Positions 57,263-64,000 of a DNA stretch of 64,000 nucleotides are shown here, piece after piece. The notes beneath the pieces are model-generated. The model had not been told where the DNA came from. It did no database searches and was given only the letters and a program-made list of their open reading frames with translations. The number at the start of each line of letters is the position of its first letter. Positions within the stretch are counted from its first letter, which is position 1. The position numbers were made by a program, and so were the translations under genes. The DNA comes from Komagataeibacter xylinus NBRC 15237. GTDB taxonomy: Bacteria; Pseudomonadota; Alphaproteobacteria; Acetobacterales; Acetobacteraceae. Location: the NCBI RefSeq assembly GCF_001571345.1, contig NZ_BCTP01000003.1, positions 105,401 to 169,400 on the forward strand. Direction: 5' to 3'.

Positions 57263-58312
57263 ATGGAAGAAAACCGGAGCCGGACCCAGTATATCGGCAC
57301 CTTCATATTCGTCTGTGCGGTCCTGCTGTTTTCCGCATGGATCGAACAGTCATTCCTGTTTGCCTTCGTGTGGGGGGGCATCCTCACCATCACCACCTTT
57401 CCGCTCTATACCCGGCTTGTGGGGCGTGGCATGGGCTGTGGGGTGGCGGCAGGGCTGATTGCTACGGCCATCTTCGCGCTGCTGGCCGTGCCCATGATCG
57501 CCATGGCCGTGCGGGCGGGGCTGGAGCTTCCCTCGCTCATGGCGTGGGGGCGCAGCGCATTGCATGATGGCATTCCCGTCTCGCCGCAGGTCAATGAAAT
57601 CCCGCGCATTGGCCCGAGGCTGGCCGGGCTGTGGCAACGGTACCTGTCCGACCCTGATGAACTGCGGCACTGGACCGGGGTTGTGTCGCGCATGGTGGCG
57701 ACCGGCGATGGCCGCGAACTGCCGCACCGCCTGATGGAAATGACCGAAACCTTCGTCATCGCCACGCTGTCGGTCTATTTCTACCTCCATGCCTCACGGA
57801 CGCTCATTGCCGATATCCGCGCGGTCGGGCAGCATTTTCTGGGCGAGCGCGCGCGTGACGTGATCCGCAACACCGTGGGCGCGGTGCGCGGCACGGTGGC
57901 GGGGCTGGTGCTGGTGGGGCTGGGCCAGGGCGTGCTGGTGGGCATTGGCTACTTCATTGCAGGCACCCCCCACCCCGCCCTGCTCACGCTGGTGACGGCA
58001 GTGGTCAGTGTCATCCCGTTCTGTGGTCCGATCCTGCTCTGCGTGACCACGCTCATGACCTTTGCCGCCAATGGCGTGATGCAGGCGGTGATTGTGGGTG
58101 TGATCGGCACCATTGCCTATGGTGCGGGCGACCACTTCGTGCGCCCCAAGCTGATCAGCGGCAGCACCAGCATTCCCTTCCTTGCGGTGCTGACGGCCAT
58201 TTTAGGGGGGCTGCATGTGTTTGGCCTGCTCGGGCTGTTCATCGGGCCTGCGGTCATTGCCGTTGCCCTGTCGCTGTGGCGCACGGCGGCGGCGGAAGAA
58301 CGCGCCCGTTAA
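57263..58312 (+). CDS. AI-2E family transporter (PerM/YdiK-like)
   Basis: The 349-aa membrane protein belongs to the AI-2E/PerM superfamily. It has about seven membrane segments; the conserved C-terminal block VSVIPFCGPILLCVTTLMTFAANGVMQAVIVG and DHFVRPKLISGSTSIPFLAVLTAILGG with GLLGLFIGPAVIAVALSLWR is diagnostic. Family members export AI-2, ions or organic acids; the substrate is not predictable. I chose the ATG at 57263. It ends seven bases before hsdM, so the two may be translated from one mRNA, which is an odd combination. Confidence 0.88.
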   Translation: MEENRSRTQYIGTFIFVCAVLLFSAWIEQSFLFAFVWGGILTITTFPLYTRLVGRGMGCGVAAGLIATAIFALLAVPMIAMAVRAGLELPSLMAWGRSALHDGIPVSPQVNEIPRIGPRLAGLWQRYLSDPDELRHWTGVVSRMVATGDGRELPHRLMEMTETFVIATLSVYFYLHASRTLIADIRAVGQHFLGERARDVIRNTVGAVRGTVAGLVLVGLGQGVLVGIGYFIAGTPHPALLTLVTAVVSVIPFCGPILLCVTTLMTFAANGVMQAVIVGVIGTIAYGAGDHFVRPKLISGSTSIPFLAVLTAILGGLHVFGLLGLFIGPAVIAVALSLWRTAAAEERAR

Positions 58313-58319
58313 CCGGCCC

Positions 58320-59936
58320 ATGACCGCGCCCCTGCTGTCAGCCACGGCCATATGGCGCATCGCAGGCCAGTTGCGTCGCGTGTTGCAACCGGTTGAATAT
58401 GGGCCAGCCATACTGGCCTTTACCGTGTTGCGGCGGCTTGAGCAGGCGCGGTCGCCCGCGCGGGGCGACCTTGCGGCCATTGCCTGCGCGGCCGACCCGC
58501 TCAGGGTGCTGGCGGGGCAGCTTGCGCGCCTGCCAGCCGCCATGCGCGACATCATGGCGCAGCTTGAGGTCGAGCGGCTGGCGCGCAAGCTGGCGGCGGT
58601 TGACATGCTCGGCCCGCTGGCCGCGCATTTCGCAGCCCTAGACCTCTCGCCTGCCCTGTATGGCAGCGAAGCCATGGCCCGGCTGTTTGAGGTACTGGTG
58701 AGCCATTTCACCACCACGCAGGGTACCGGCACGCATTACACGCCGCCGGAGGTTACGGACCTGATGGTCGATCTCGTCTGCGCCGCGGATCGGCCTGGCC
58801 CTCCTCTCGCGCTTTATGACCCGGCCGCCGGTACCGGCGCCCTGCTCGGTCGCGCGGCTGACCGGCTGCACGCACGCGGGGTCATGGCGGATCTGTACGG
58901 GCAGGAGCTTAACCGGCAGTCCTGCGCCCTGGCGCGTGCCGACCTGCTGCTGCGCGGGTTCAGGCCCCGGCAGGTGGTGCAGGGCGATACGCTGCTGGCC
59001 GATGGCCATGCCCGGCAGCGTTTTGGCCGCATGCTGGCCAATCCGCCCTTCGGGCTGGACTGGCGTGGCATTCGCGCGTCCATACAGGCGGAGCATGCGC
59101 TGGGCGCGCGGGGGCGCTTCGGGCCGGGCCTGCCGCGCGTGTCGGATGGATCGATGCTGTTCATGCTACACCTGCTGGCCAAGATGCGCGCGCCCCGCCA
59201 CGGCGGCAGCCGGATTGGCGTGGTGACGCATGGCGCCGCCCTGAATGGTGGCGGGGTGGAGAGCGGCGAGTCCGCCATTCGCCGCTACCTTGTCGAGCAT
59301 GACCTGATCGATACGGTCATTGCCCTGCCGCAGGATATGTTCATCAATACCGGCATCGGCACTTATGTGTGGGTGCTGGATAACAGCAAGCCTGCTGGCC
59401 GCCGCGGTCTGGTCAGCCTGATCAATGCGGTGCCGCTATGGCGGCGATGCAGCCGCAGCCATGGCGAGAAACGGCGCGAGATGACGCAGGCCCAAGTGGC
59501 TGCTGTCGTGCAGGCAGCCCTTGATGGCGCGGTGCTGGACCTCGAGGTGCGCGACGGCCCGGATGGCGCGCCTGCTTCATGGCGTCTTACGCCCCCCGAA
59601 GCGGACGTGCCGCAGGGGCGACGCGCCGGTTTTTCACGCCAGTTACCGGCGCGGGAATTTTTATATCGCAGCCTGAGCGTGACCTGTGCGGATCACGCGG
59701 GCGCACCCACCCGCACGGCGTTCACCACCAGCATGGAAACCGACCCGCAGGACTGGTTTGACCGCCTGATCGCCCCCCATGACCCCACCGCCCGGCTGGA
59801 CGCGACGCGGGCGGCCATTGGCTGCGCCATTTCATTTGCCCGGTATTTCGACACATCCGTGCCCTGTCGCGCCCTGCCTGAAATCGAGGCCGATCTGCGC
59901 GCCGCCATGGCCCGGCTGGCGGCCCTCATGCCCTGA
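58320..59936 (+). CDS. hsdM: Type I restriction-modification N-6 adenine methyltransferase (HsdM)
   Basis: The 538-aa enzyme has the HsdM N-terminal helical domain (SATAIWRIAGQLRRVLQPVEYGPAILAF) and the N6_Mtase core. SAM motif I is DPAAGTG (167-173), the catalytic motif IV is NPPF (241-244), and the region THYTPPEVTDLMVDL corresponds to the usual FYTP motif. The enzyme methylates adenine in a bipartite site set by HsdS, here the separated gene 1.3 kb upstream. No restriction subunit is within the window, so it may be an orphan or split system. Its 3' end overlaps mtnK convergently by 11 bases. Confidence 0.92.
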   Translation: MTAPLLSATAIWRIAGQLRRVLQPVEYGPAILAFTVLRRLEQARSPARGDLAAIACAADPLRVLAGQLARLPAAMRDIMAQLEVERLARKLAAVDMLGPLAAHFAALDLSPALYGSEAMARLFEVLVSHFTTTQGTGTHYTPPEVTDLMVDLVCAADRPGPPLALYDPAAGTGALLGRAADRLHARGVMADLYGQELNRQSCALARADLLLRGFRPRQVVQGDTLLADGHARQRFGRMLANPPFGLDWRGIRASIQAEHALGARGRFGPGLPRVSDGSMLFMLHLLAKMRAPRHGGSRIGVVTHGAALNGGGVESGESAIRRYLVEHDLIDTVIALPQDMFINTGIGTYVWVLDNSKPAGRRGLVSLINAVPLWRRCSRSHGEKRREMTQAQVAAVVQAALDGAVLDLEVRDGPDGAPASWRLTPPEADVPQGRRAGFSRQLPAREFLYRSLSVTCADHAGAPTRTAFTTSMETDPQDWFDRLIAPHDPTARLDATRAAIGCAISFARYFDTSVPCRALPEIEADLRAAMARLAALMP

Positions 59937-61170
59937 TTGACAGGCCCTTGCGCTCATTCTCCTCCAGGCAGGACAGGAAATCCGCAATCGTGCGCATGTC
60001 CGCCAGATGGTCGAGCACGTAATAGGCGAAGGCCAGCGCGCCTGCGCGGCAGGTGGCGCGCAGGCGGGGATCGGTAATGCTGTCGAAATCCGCCGTATGG
60101 GCGTAGCCTATGAGGCGGCGGATAATCTCGATGGCGGCAAAGCCGATGGTGTCGCCCATCACCTCATCCATGAAAGCCTGCTGCGCCACATGGGCCGCCG
60201 GACCATAGGCTAGCGGGCGCAGGGTGCCGGGCGGCGGGGCGTCATCGGCGTTCCACAGCGCCGTGAACTGCGCGTGAAAGCTGCGCCAGAAGCCGTCAAT
60301 ATCGCGCAGCACCGCCTGCCGGGCCGCAAGGTCGGGTGTTGCAAAGAAATGCAGCACGAGGTTGCCCACGAACATGCCGCAGTCAAACCCGATGGGACCA
60401 TATAGCGCGAACTCGCCATCGATTACCCGCGTATCATCCGCCGTGCTCATGATCGAGCCTGTATGCAGGTCGCCATGCAGCAGCGCCTGTGGTTGCGACA
60501 GGAAGCGCCGCCGCAGGTTTTCAACCGCCAGGAGCGTTGCGGCACTGGTGCGGATGTCGAGCACGATGGGGCTCAGGGCCGAGTCATGCCAATGATTGCG
60601 CGGGTGGTCGCGGTACGGGTCGTCAAACACCAAGTCGAGCGTGATGCGGGTCAGGGCCTGGTTGGCGGCAAAAAGGCGGCGGGCGTCAAACACATCCTCG
60701 AACGGGCGGGCGAGCAGCGAGGTGCCAAAACAGGCCCGGGCCACGAACATGCCAATGCGCGGCGCCACCTCCGGCCAGTCCGCGCCCTGCATCAGCGCCG
60801 TGCGCAGCACGGTGTGGCCGGACAGGCTCTCGACCACCAGCACGTAAAGTACCGGGTCGAAATGCAGGTATTCGGTGGTCAGCCCCCCCACCAGCGGACC
60901 GATGGCACAAAGCCATGCAGCCTCGAAATGCGTGCGGTCGAGCGGCATCTTCCAGCTCGGGTCCACGCGCACATGGGGTAGCGACTGCTTGAGGCACACC
61001 TCGCCCGCAGGCCCGGTGATGAGAAACACGTTGTTGAGGTTGCCGTCACTGACCTCACGCACCTGCCACTGTTCGGCCAGGCCGCCAAGGCGGGTGGCAA
61101 TGGCGGGCAGACCGGCAAGGAATGCGCGGATGCCGCCTGCATCAAGTGTGCGGTAGCTGGTCTGGTCCAT
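59926..61170 (-). CDS. mtnK: S-methyl-5-thioribose kinase
   Basis: The 414-aa APH-like kinase phosphorylates methylthioribose in the methionine salvage pathway. The core has VSDGNLNNVFLI (glycine-rich loop), the catalytic HGDLHTGSIM loop and the metal-binding DGEFALYGPIGFD segment typical of MtnK. The open frame extends to 61917 but the extra 249 codons are antisense to bfr, so ATG 61170 is the start (MDQTSYR). Upstream 160 bases separate it from the divergent bfr. No other salvage genes (mtnA, mtnB) are in the window. Confidence 0.92.
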   Translation of the reverse strand: MDQTSYRTLDAGGIRAFLAGLPAIATRLGGLAEQWQVREVSDGNLNNVFLITGPAGEVCLKQSLPHVRVDPSWKMPLDRTHFEAAWLCAIGPLVGGLTTEYLHFDPVLYVLVVESLSGHTVLRTALMQGADWPEVAPRIGMFVARACFGTSLLARPFEDVFDARRLFAANQALTRITLDLVFDDPYRDHPRNHWHDSALSPIVLDIRTSAATLLAVENLRRRFLSQPQALLHGDLHTGSIMSTADDTRVIDGEFALYGPIGFDCGMFVGNLVLHFFATPDLAARQAVLRDIDGFWRSFHAQFTALWNADDAPPPGTLRPLAYGPAAHVAQQAFMDEVMGDTIGFAAIEIIRRLIGYAHTADFDSITDPRLRATCRAGALAFAYYVLDHLADMRTIADFLSCLEENERKGLSIRA

Positions 61171-61332
61171 ATGACTTGCCCCTGCCCTGCGTAATGGTCG
61201 TGCCCTGTATGTGGCCCGGCCGCAGGGTCGCGCGCAGGGCGGGGTTATGCAACGCTTTTTTGTAATTGCGTTGCGGCCTGTCACGCAGTAACCCGTGAGG
61301 GGTATTATATAGTGCAGAACAGGAAGACGGAC

Positions 61333-61821
61333 ATGCCCATCAAAGACCCCAAGGTTATCGAGCACCTGAACACGCAGCTGACCAACGAACTGACGGCAAT
61401 CAACCAGTATTACCTGCATGCCCGCACGCTGCGCCACTGGGGCGTGACCCTGCTGGGCAAGAAGGAATACGAGGAATCCATCGAGGAGATGAAGCACGCC
61501 GACTGGCTGATCGAGCGTATCCTCTATCTCGGTGGCCTGCCCAACGTGCAGCGCTACAATACCATTCTCGTGGGCCAGGACGTTGAGGAAATCCTCAAAT
61601 GCGACCTGAAGCTGGAAGAAAAGGCGATTGGCGACCTGCGTGAAGGCATCGCCTATTGCGAGAGCGTGCGTGACTACGTATCGCGCGACCTGCTGCTGCG
61701 CATCCTGGTGAACGAGGAAGAGCACGAGGACTTCCTCGACCGCCAGTTCGACCTCATCAGGCAGCTTGGCCTGCCGCAATACATCAAGCTCAACTCCGCC
61801 CCTGCCCCCGATCAGGAATAA
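61333..61821 (+). CDS. bfr: Bacterioferritin
   Basis: The 162-aa iron-storage protein forms 24-mers with haem at the dimer interface. All ferroxidase ligands are visible: Glu19, Glu52, His55, Glu95, Glu128 and His131, and the haem ligand is Met53 (EEMKHAD). Length is the family norm. ATG 61333 is preceded by AGGAAG; a GTG upstream (61312) is not needed. It is divergent from mtnK. A small opposite-strand frame overlaps its last 32 bases. Fur-family regulation is likely for this locus but no Fur box was recognised directly before bfr. Confidence 0.97.
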   Translation: MPIKDPKVIEHLNTQLTNELTAINQYYLHARTLRHWGVTLLGKKEYEESIEEMKHADWLIERILYLGGLPNVQRYNTILVGQDVEEILKCDLKLEEKAIGDLREGIAYCESVRDYVSRDLLLRILVNEEEHEDFLDRQFDLIRQLGLPQYIKLNSAPAPDQE

Positions 61822-61972
61822 TCCCGCCACGATGCGGGTCCACCGGCTGCTCATGGCCGGTGGCGGGCGGCGCGCCTTCCTGCCAGGCAAGGATGTCGAG
61901 CAGGTCGAGGAAAGCATTTTCCATGAACCGGCGCGCCTGTCGGATCGATACGATGGGTGGCATTCCTGTCAT
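61790..61972 (-). CDS. Possible small protein, 60 aa, overlapping the bfr end
   Basis: A 60-codon frame starts MTGMPPIVSIRQARRFMENAFLDLLDILAWQEG and has strong third-position GC bias and coherent amphipathic helix pattern in its first half, then a polar tail. It overlaps the 3' end of bfr by 32 bases on the opposite strand and follows the 203-aa unknown by 45 bases, so the two could form an operon. I do not recognise it. Its small size leaves doubt. Confidence 0.5.
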   Translation of the reverse strand: MTGMPPIVSIRQARRFMENAFLDLLDILAWQEGAPPATGHEQPVDPHRGGIIPDRGQGRS

Positions 61973-62017
61973 CCTGCCCTGCCGGGGCCGCACGATCGTG
62001 TGGCCCCTTTGGTGTTT

Positions 62018-62629
62018 TTATAGCCCGCCCGTCTGCACGCTCGCGGCAGGGCTGGGCCACATGACCTGTGCGCGCCCCATGTCACCGTGGTGCCAGCGCA
62101 TGGCCGCAAGGCAGCCCGCGCCCACGGGCTGGGCCTGGGCTGCATGGGGCTGGGGTGTGGGTTGCGCCGTAACGGCCTTCATCTGGCGCGGGGTTGCTAC
62201 GGGCACCCGGTTGGAGGCCGCCAGCATGTTGCCCCGCCGGGGCAGCCAGTACCCCGCCCCTGCAAGGCACGCGCCGAGTTGCGTAATGGCGGCGGCAAAG
62301 GGCGAAAGCACATGATGGTGAACGAAGACGGGCCGGAGCATGCGCCGCACCTCGCCCTCGCGCCCTTCCTGTGCGGCGGTGGCGGCGAGCAGAAAGCGGT
62401 TTTCCGTGCCGGTCAGGTGCGTGGCCGAGCAGATCGCTACATCCACCGGCGCGCGCTGGTAGGCACGCAGGCGGTTCATGGCCATGTGGAACGCCTCGAT
62501 CACGACGGCAAAATCAGCCCGGAAGCACGGTAGCGCCAGCCCGGGCGCGGCGCGCGTGGCATCACCCTGCCCGCTCAGGCGGCGCACGCACCAGACCAGC
62601 AGGCGTTCGCTTGATGAAAGATCATTCAT
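62018..62629 (-). CDS. Hypothetical protein, 203 aa, divergent from the Fur-family gene
   Basis: I do not recognise this protein. The N-terminal 135 residues look like a helical domain (MNDLSSSERLLVWCVRRLSG ... FRADFAVVIEAFHMAMNRLRAY, VDVAICSATHLTGTENRFLLA, PVFVHHHVLSPFAAAITQLGACLAGAGYWLP), with an HHH cluster near residue 104 and several Cys; the C-terminal 65 residues are Pro/Ala/Gln-rich. A frame extension to 62653 exists. Transcription starts from the side carrying a Fur-box-like sequence, so iron regulation is possible. The small 60-aa frame follows it. Confidence 0.7.
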   Translation of the reverse strand: MNDLSSSERLLVWCVRRLSGQGDATRAAPGLALPCFRADFAVVIEAFHMAMNRLRAYQRAPVDVAICSATHLTGTENRFLLAATAAQEGREGEVRRMLRPVFVHHHVLSPFAAAITQLGACLAGAGYWLPRRGNMLAASNRVPVATPRQMKAVTAQPTPQPHAAQAQPVGAGCLAAMRWHHGDMGRAQVMWPSPAASVQTGGL

Positions 62630-62708
62630 GAAAACTGTGGTGTTGGTCATCATCCGCTCGGGCCATGGCGTGACCCGCTCCCTGAATGTGTTCGTGAGAC
62701 CTTATTAA

Positions 62709-62723
62709 TGAGAAAGATTATCA
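62709..62723. promoter_or_regulatory. Candidate Fur box between the 203-aa unknown and the Fur-family gene
   Basis: TGAGAAAGATTATCA matches the 7-1-7 Fur box TGATAAT-N-ATTATCA at 5 of 7 left-arm and 7 of 7 right-arm positions, and lies in an AT-rich stretch (AATGAGAAAGATTATCATTT). It is positioned to act on both divergent genes, 79 bases from the Fur-family ATG. Confidence 0.6.
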
Positions 62724-62801
62724 TTTGCAATTAAAATCGACAGCCTGAACCGCTTATCCCTACTGGACCGGGCCGGTCTGTATGCATTATGCTATGAGGT
62801 G

Positions 62802-63251
62802 ATGAAAGAGCCGACTTTTCCCGATTCCCCCCTGGCCGACCTGTGCCGTGAACGCGGCCTGAAACTGACGGGCCAGCGCAGGACGATTGCCTTCGTCCTG
62901 TCGGACAGTGATGACCACCCGGATGTGGAGGAACTGTACCGCCGCGCGGTGGAAGTCGATCCGCGCATTTCCATCGCCACGGTGTATCGTACCGTGCGCC
63001 TGTTCGAGGAAAACGGCATTCTCCAGCGCCGTGACTTCGGTGGCGGTCGGGCGCGTTATGAAGTGGCCGATGGCGATCATGGCGATCATTACCACCTGAT
63101 CGACGCCGATAGCGGCAAGGTGATCGAATTCGAAAACCCCGAGCTCGATGCCCTGCTGGACAATATCGTGCGCGAGATGGGGTATGACCTTGTCACTACC
63201 CGCCTCTCCGTTGTGGGCCGCAGGAAGACAAAGCCGCGCGGCAATGGCTGA
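62802..63251 (+). CDS. fur: Fur family transcriptional regulator
   Basis: The 149-aa repressor has the winged helix (HPDVEELYRRAVEVDPRISIATVYRTVRLFEENGIL, residues 39-74) and the metal-binding hinge GDHGDHYHLI (91-100) with His93, His96 and His98. The structural zinc pair CxxC of E. coli Fur is replaced by DADS (DADSGKVIEF), as in many alphaproteobacterial Fur/Mur proteins. ATG 62802 follows GAGG directly (and an in-frame GTG at 62799 is also possible). The upstream Fur-box-like site suggests autoregulation. A symporter pair follows after 55 bases. It could also be Mur or Irr-like; Fur/Mur is favoured. Confidence 0.9.
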   Translation: MKEPTFPDSPLADLCRERGLKLTGQRRTIAFVLSDSDDHPDVEELYRRAVEVDPRISIATVYRTVRLFEENGILQRRDFGGGRARYEVADGDHGDHYHLIDADSGKVIEFENPELDALLDNIVREMGYDLVTTRLSVVGRRKTKPRGNG

Positions 63252-63306
63252 AAGCGGCGCTTCGCCTGCTTGCCCCCTTTCCCCCTGACCACAGGGCCTG
63301 ATACGC

Positions 63307-63537
63307 GTGCCAGACATCCCTGATAACGCCCGTGAGTCGCTACCTGCCACCACGCCACTTACGCTCGTTGTGGGTATGGGCCTGCCCTATGCGTTAGTTA
63401 TTGTCGGTTTCCTGCTGTTTGAGCATGTTGATGGCGTGGTCTTTGGCTTTCCGCTGGCGGTGGCGTGGCTGTTTGCCTGCATGGTGCTGGTGCCCTGTTG
63501 CATGGCAGTGGCATGGTGGCTGGGCCGGGTGCGCTAA
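63307..63537 (+). CDS. DUF3311-like small membrane protein
   Basis: The 76-aa protein has two hydrophobic segments (PLTLVVGMGLPYALVIVGFLLF and VFGFPLAVAWLFACMVLVPCCMAVAWWLG). Such DUF3311 proteins are typically encoded directly before a sodium:solute symporter, as here: its TAA stop is followed at once by the symporter ATG. It starts with GTG at 63307. It may be a small subunit of the symporter; this is inferred from the conserved pairing. Confidence 0.8.
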   Translation: MPDIPDNARESLPATTPLTLVVGMGLPYALVIVGFLLFEHVDGVVFGFPLAVAWLFACMVLVPCCMAVAWWLGRVR

Positions 63538-64000
63538 ATGGAATTTCTCAGCTTTGGCATGGTCATTGCCGCCTCCATTGCCCTTGCGGTGTATGCGCGG
63601 GTGCGGTGCGGCAGCGGCAATGCGCGTGATTTCTTTGTCGCGTCCGGGCAGCTCGGGGGGCTGCTGGTCTTTTTTCTGACCATTGGCGAGACCTATAGCA
63701 TCGGCAGCGTGCTGGGCTTTTCCACCGGCGTGTACCTGCATGGCGCGGCGTTTGCCGGGTGGTTCATGGGGTATATCCTGCTGTCCTACCCTGTGGGGTT
63801 CGTGCTTGCGCCGCTGTTGTGGCAGTTGGGGCGCAGGACGGGCAGCATAACGCTGGCCGATATTTTTCGTGCGCATTTCAGCAGTCGCCTGCTCGAAGTC
63901 GTGGTGGCGGCCAATGCCGTGGCCTTTTTGCTGCCGTTGGGGCAGATGCAGTTTACCGGCCTGATATCGGTCATGCGCAGCCTGCACTGGCATGTAATAC
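63538..64000 (+). CDS. Sodium:solute symporter (SSS family), N-terminal part, cut by window end
   Basis: The frame begins at the base after the DUF3311 stop and runs off the window. The visible 154 residues hold three to four membrane segments, starting MEFLSFGMVIAASIALAVY, with a polar DFFVASGQLGG that is typical of the first loop in SSS transporters, then TIGETYSIGSVLGFSTGVYLHGAAF. A DUF3311/SSS pair resembles MctP-type monocarboxylate permeases, but the substrate cannot be known from this fragment. Family confidence is good. Confidence 0.82.
   Translation, partial: MEFLSFGMVIAASIALAVYARVRCGSGNARDFFVASGQLGGLLVFFLTIGETYSIGSVLGFSTGVYLHGAAFAGWFMGYILLSYPVGFVLAPLLWQLGRRTGSITLADIFRAHFSSRLLEVVVAANAVAFLLPLGQMQFTGLISVMRSLHWHVI

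Noticed and set aside
61171..61917. N-terminal 249-codon extension of the mtnK frame
   Set aside because: It runs antisense through bfr; the MtnK family starts at the ATG at 61170.
62787..63353. 188-codon minus-strand frame over fur
   Set aside because: Antisense to a clear Fur-family gene; no independent support.

Overview
The window looks like chromosomal DNA of an acetic acid bacterium (Alphaproteobacteria, Acetobacteraceae), most likely Komagataeibacter or a close Gluconacetobacter relative. This rests on the high GC with strongly GC-rich third codon positions, alphaproteobacterial gene sets (BolA / J-domain protein / CobS / CobT; CysH-CysD-CysNC-DUF2849-CysI-DUF934; SdhE-Mfd; ELM1-family protein) and a dispersed AT-rich palindromic repeat at gene ends. 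No taxonomic marker was searched, so genus level is inference. The region is mostly housekeeping: no rRNA, CRISPR array, intact insertion sequence, integrase or prophage was seen.

Layout. 1-3.6 kb: three minus-strand genes (two unknowns and an ELM1-family protein), then divergently a DEAD-box helicase and an aspartoacylase-like metallohydrolase. 6-11 kb: glyA, an amino-acid permease, hemB and an N-end-rule aminoacyl transferase. 11-16 kb: parC, recO and the rpsB-tsf pair, all minus strand. 16-20.5 kb: osmC, aroC, fabI, pdxH and a tandem universal stress protein. 20.6-26.7 kb: a six-gene sulfate assimilation operon closed by a MITE-like palindromic element. 26.9-29.7 kb: pgmG and galU (UDP-glucose supply) and tRNA-Leu(GAG). 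29.7-35.2 kb: lipB, a LolA-like lipoprotein, bolA, a J-domain protein and cobS-cobT. 35.2-38.8 kb: a PLP decarboxylase, an SBF-like transporter and a secreted unknown. 38.8-46.7 kb: mfd, sdhE, recG, a TetR regulator and a double cold-shock-domain protein. 46.8-50 kb: the minus-strand set kdsB-pheA-dapA-smpB. 50-55.7 kb: membrane-anchored cytochrome c, hisN, serA, small unknowns including a gene interrupted by an amber codon, and a MATE pump. 55.8-61.2 kb: HsdS, a PerM-type permease and HsdM without a nearby HsdR, then mtnK. 61.3-64 kb: bacterioferritin, two unknowns, a Fur-family regulator with a Fur-box-like site, and a DUF3311 / sodium-solute symporter pair cut by the window end.

How the genes work together. 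Many adjacent genes overlap by the four bases ATGA or touch (pgmG/galU, bolA/lolA-like, cobS/cobT, mfd/sdhE, kdsB/pheA, cytochrome c/hisN), so translational coupling is common. The sulfur operon takes sulfate to sulfide. CysH carries the CC...CxxC iron-sulfur motif of APS reductases, yet CysNC also carries an APS kinase domain, so APS can feed both reduction and PAPS formation. PgmG and GalU make UDP-glucose, the precursor of cellulose and exopolysaccharide in this group. CobS and CobT are two subunits of the aerobic cobaltochelatase. The right end (Bfr, Fur-like regulator, two unknowns) looks like an iron-handling neighbourhood.

Most notable for follow-up: the palindromic repeat family with one MITE-like full copy; the split HsdS/permease/HsdM locus; the amber codon inside a small superinfection-immunity-like membrane protein; a structured leader candidate before cysH; and the Fur-box-associated unknown proteins.
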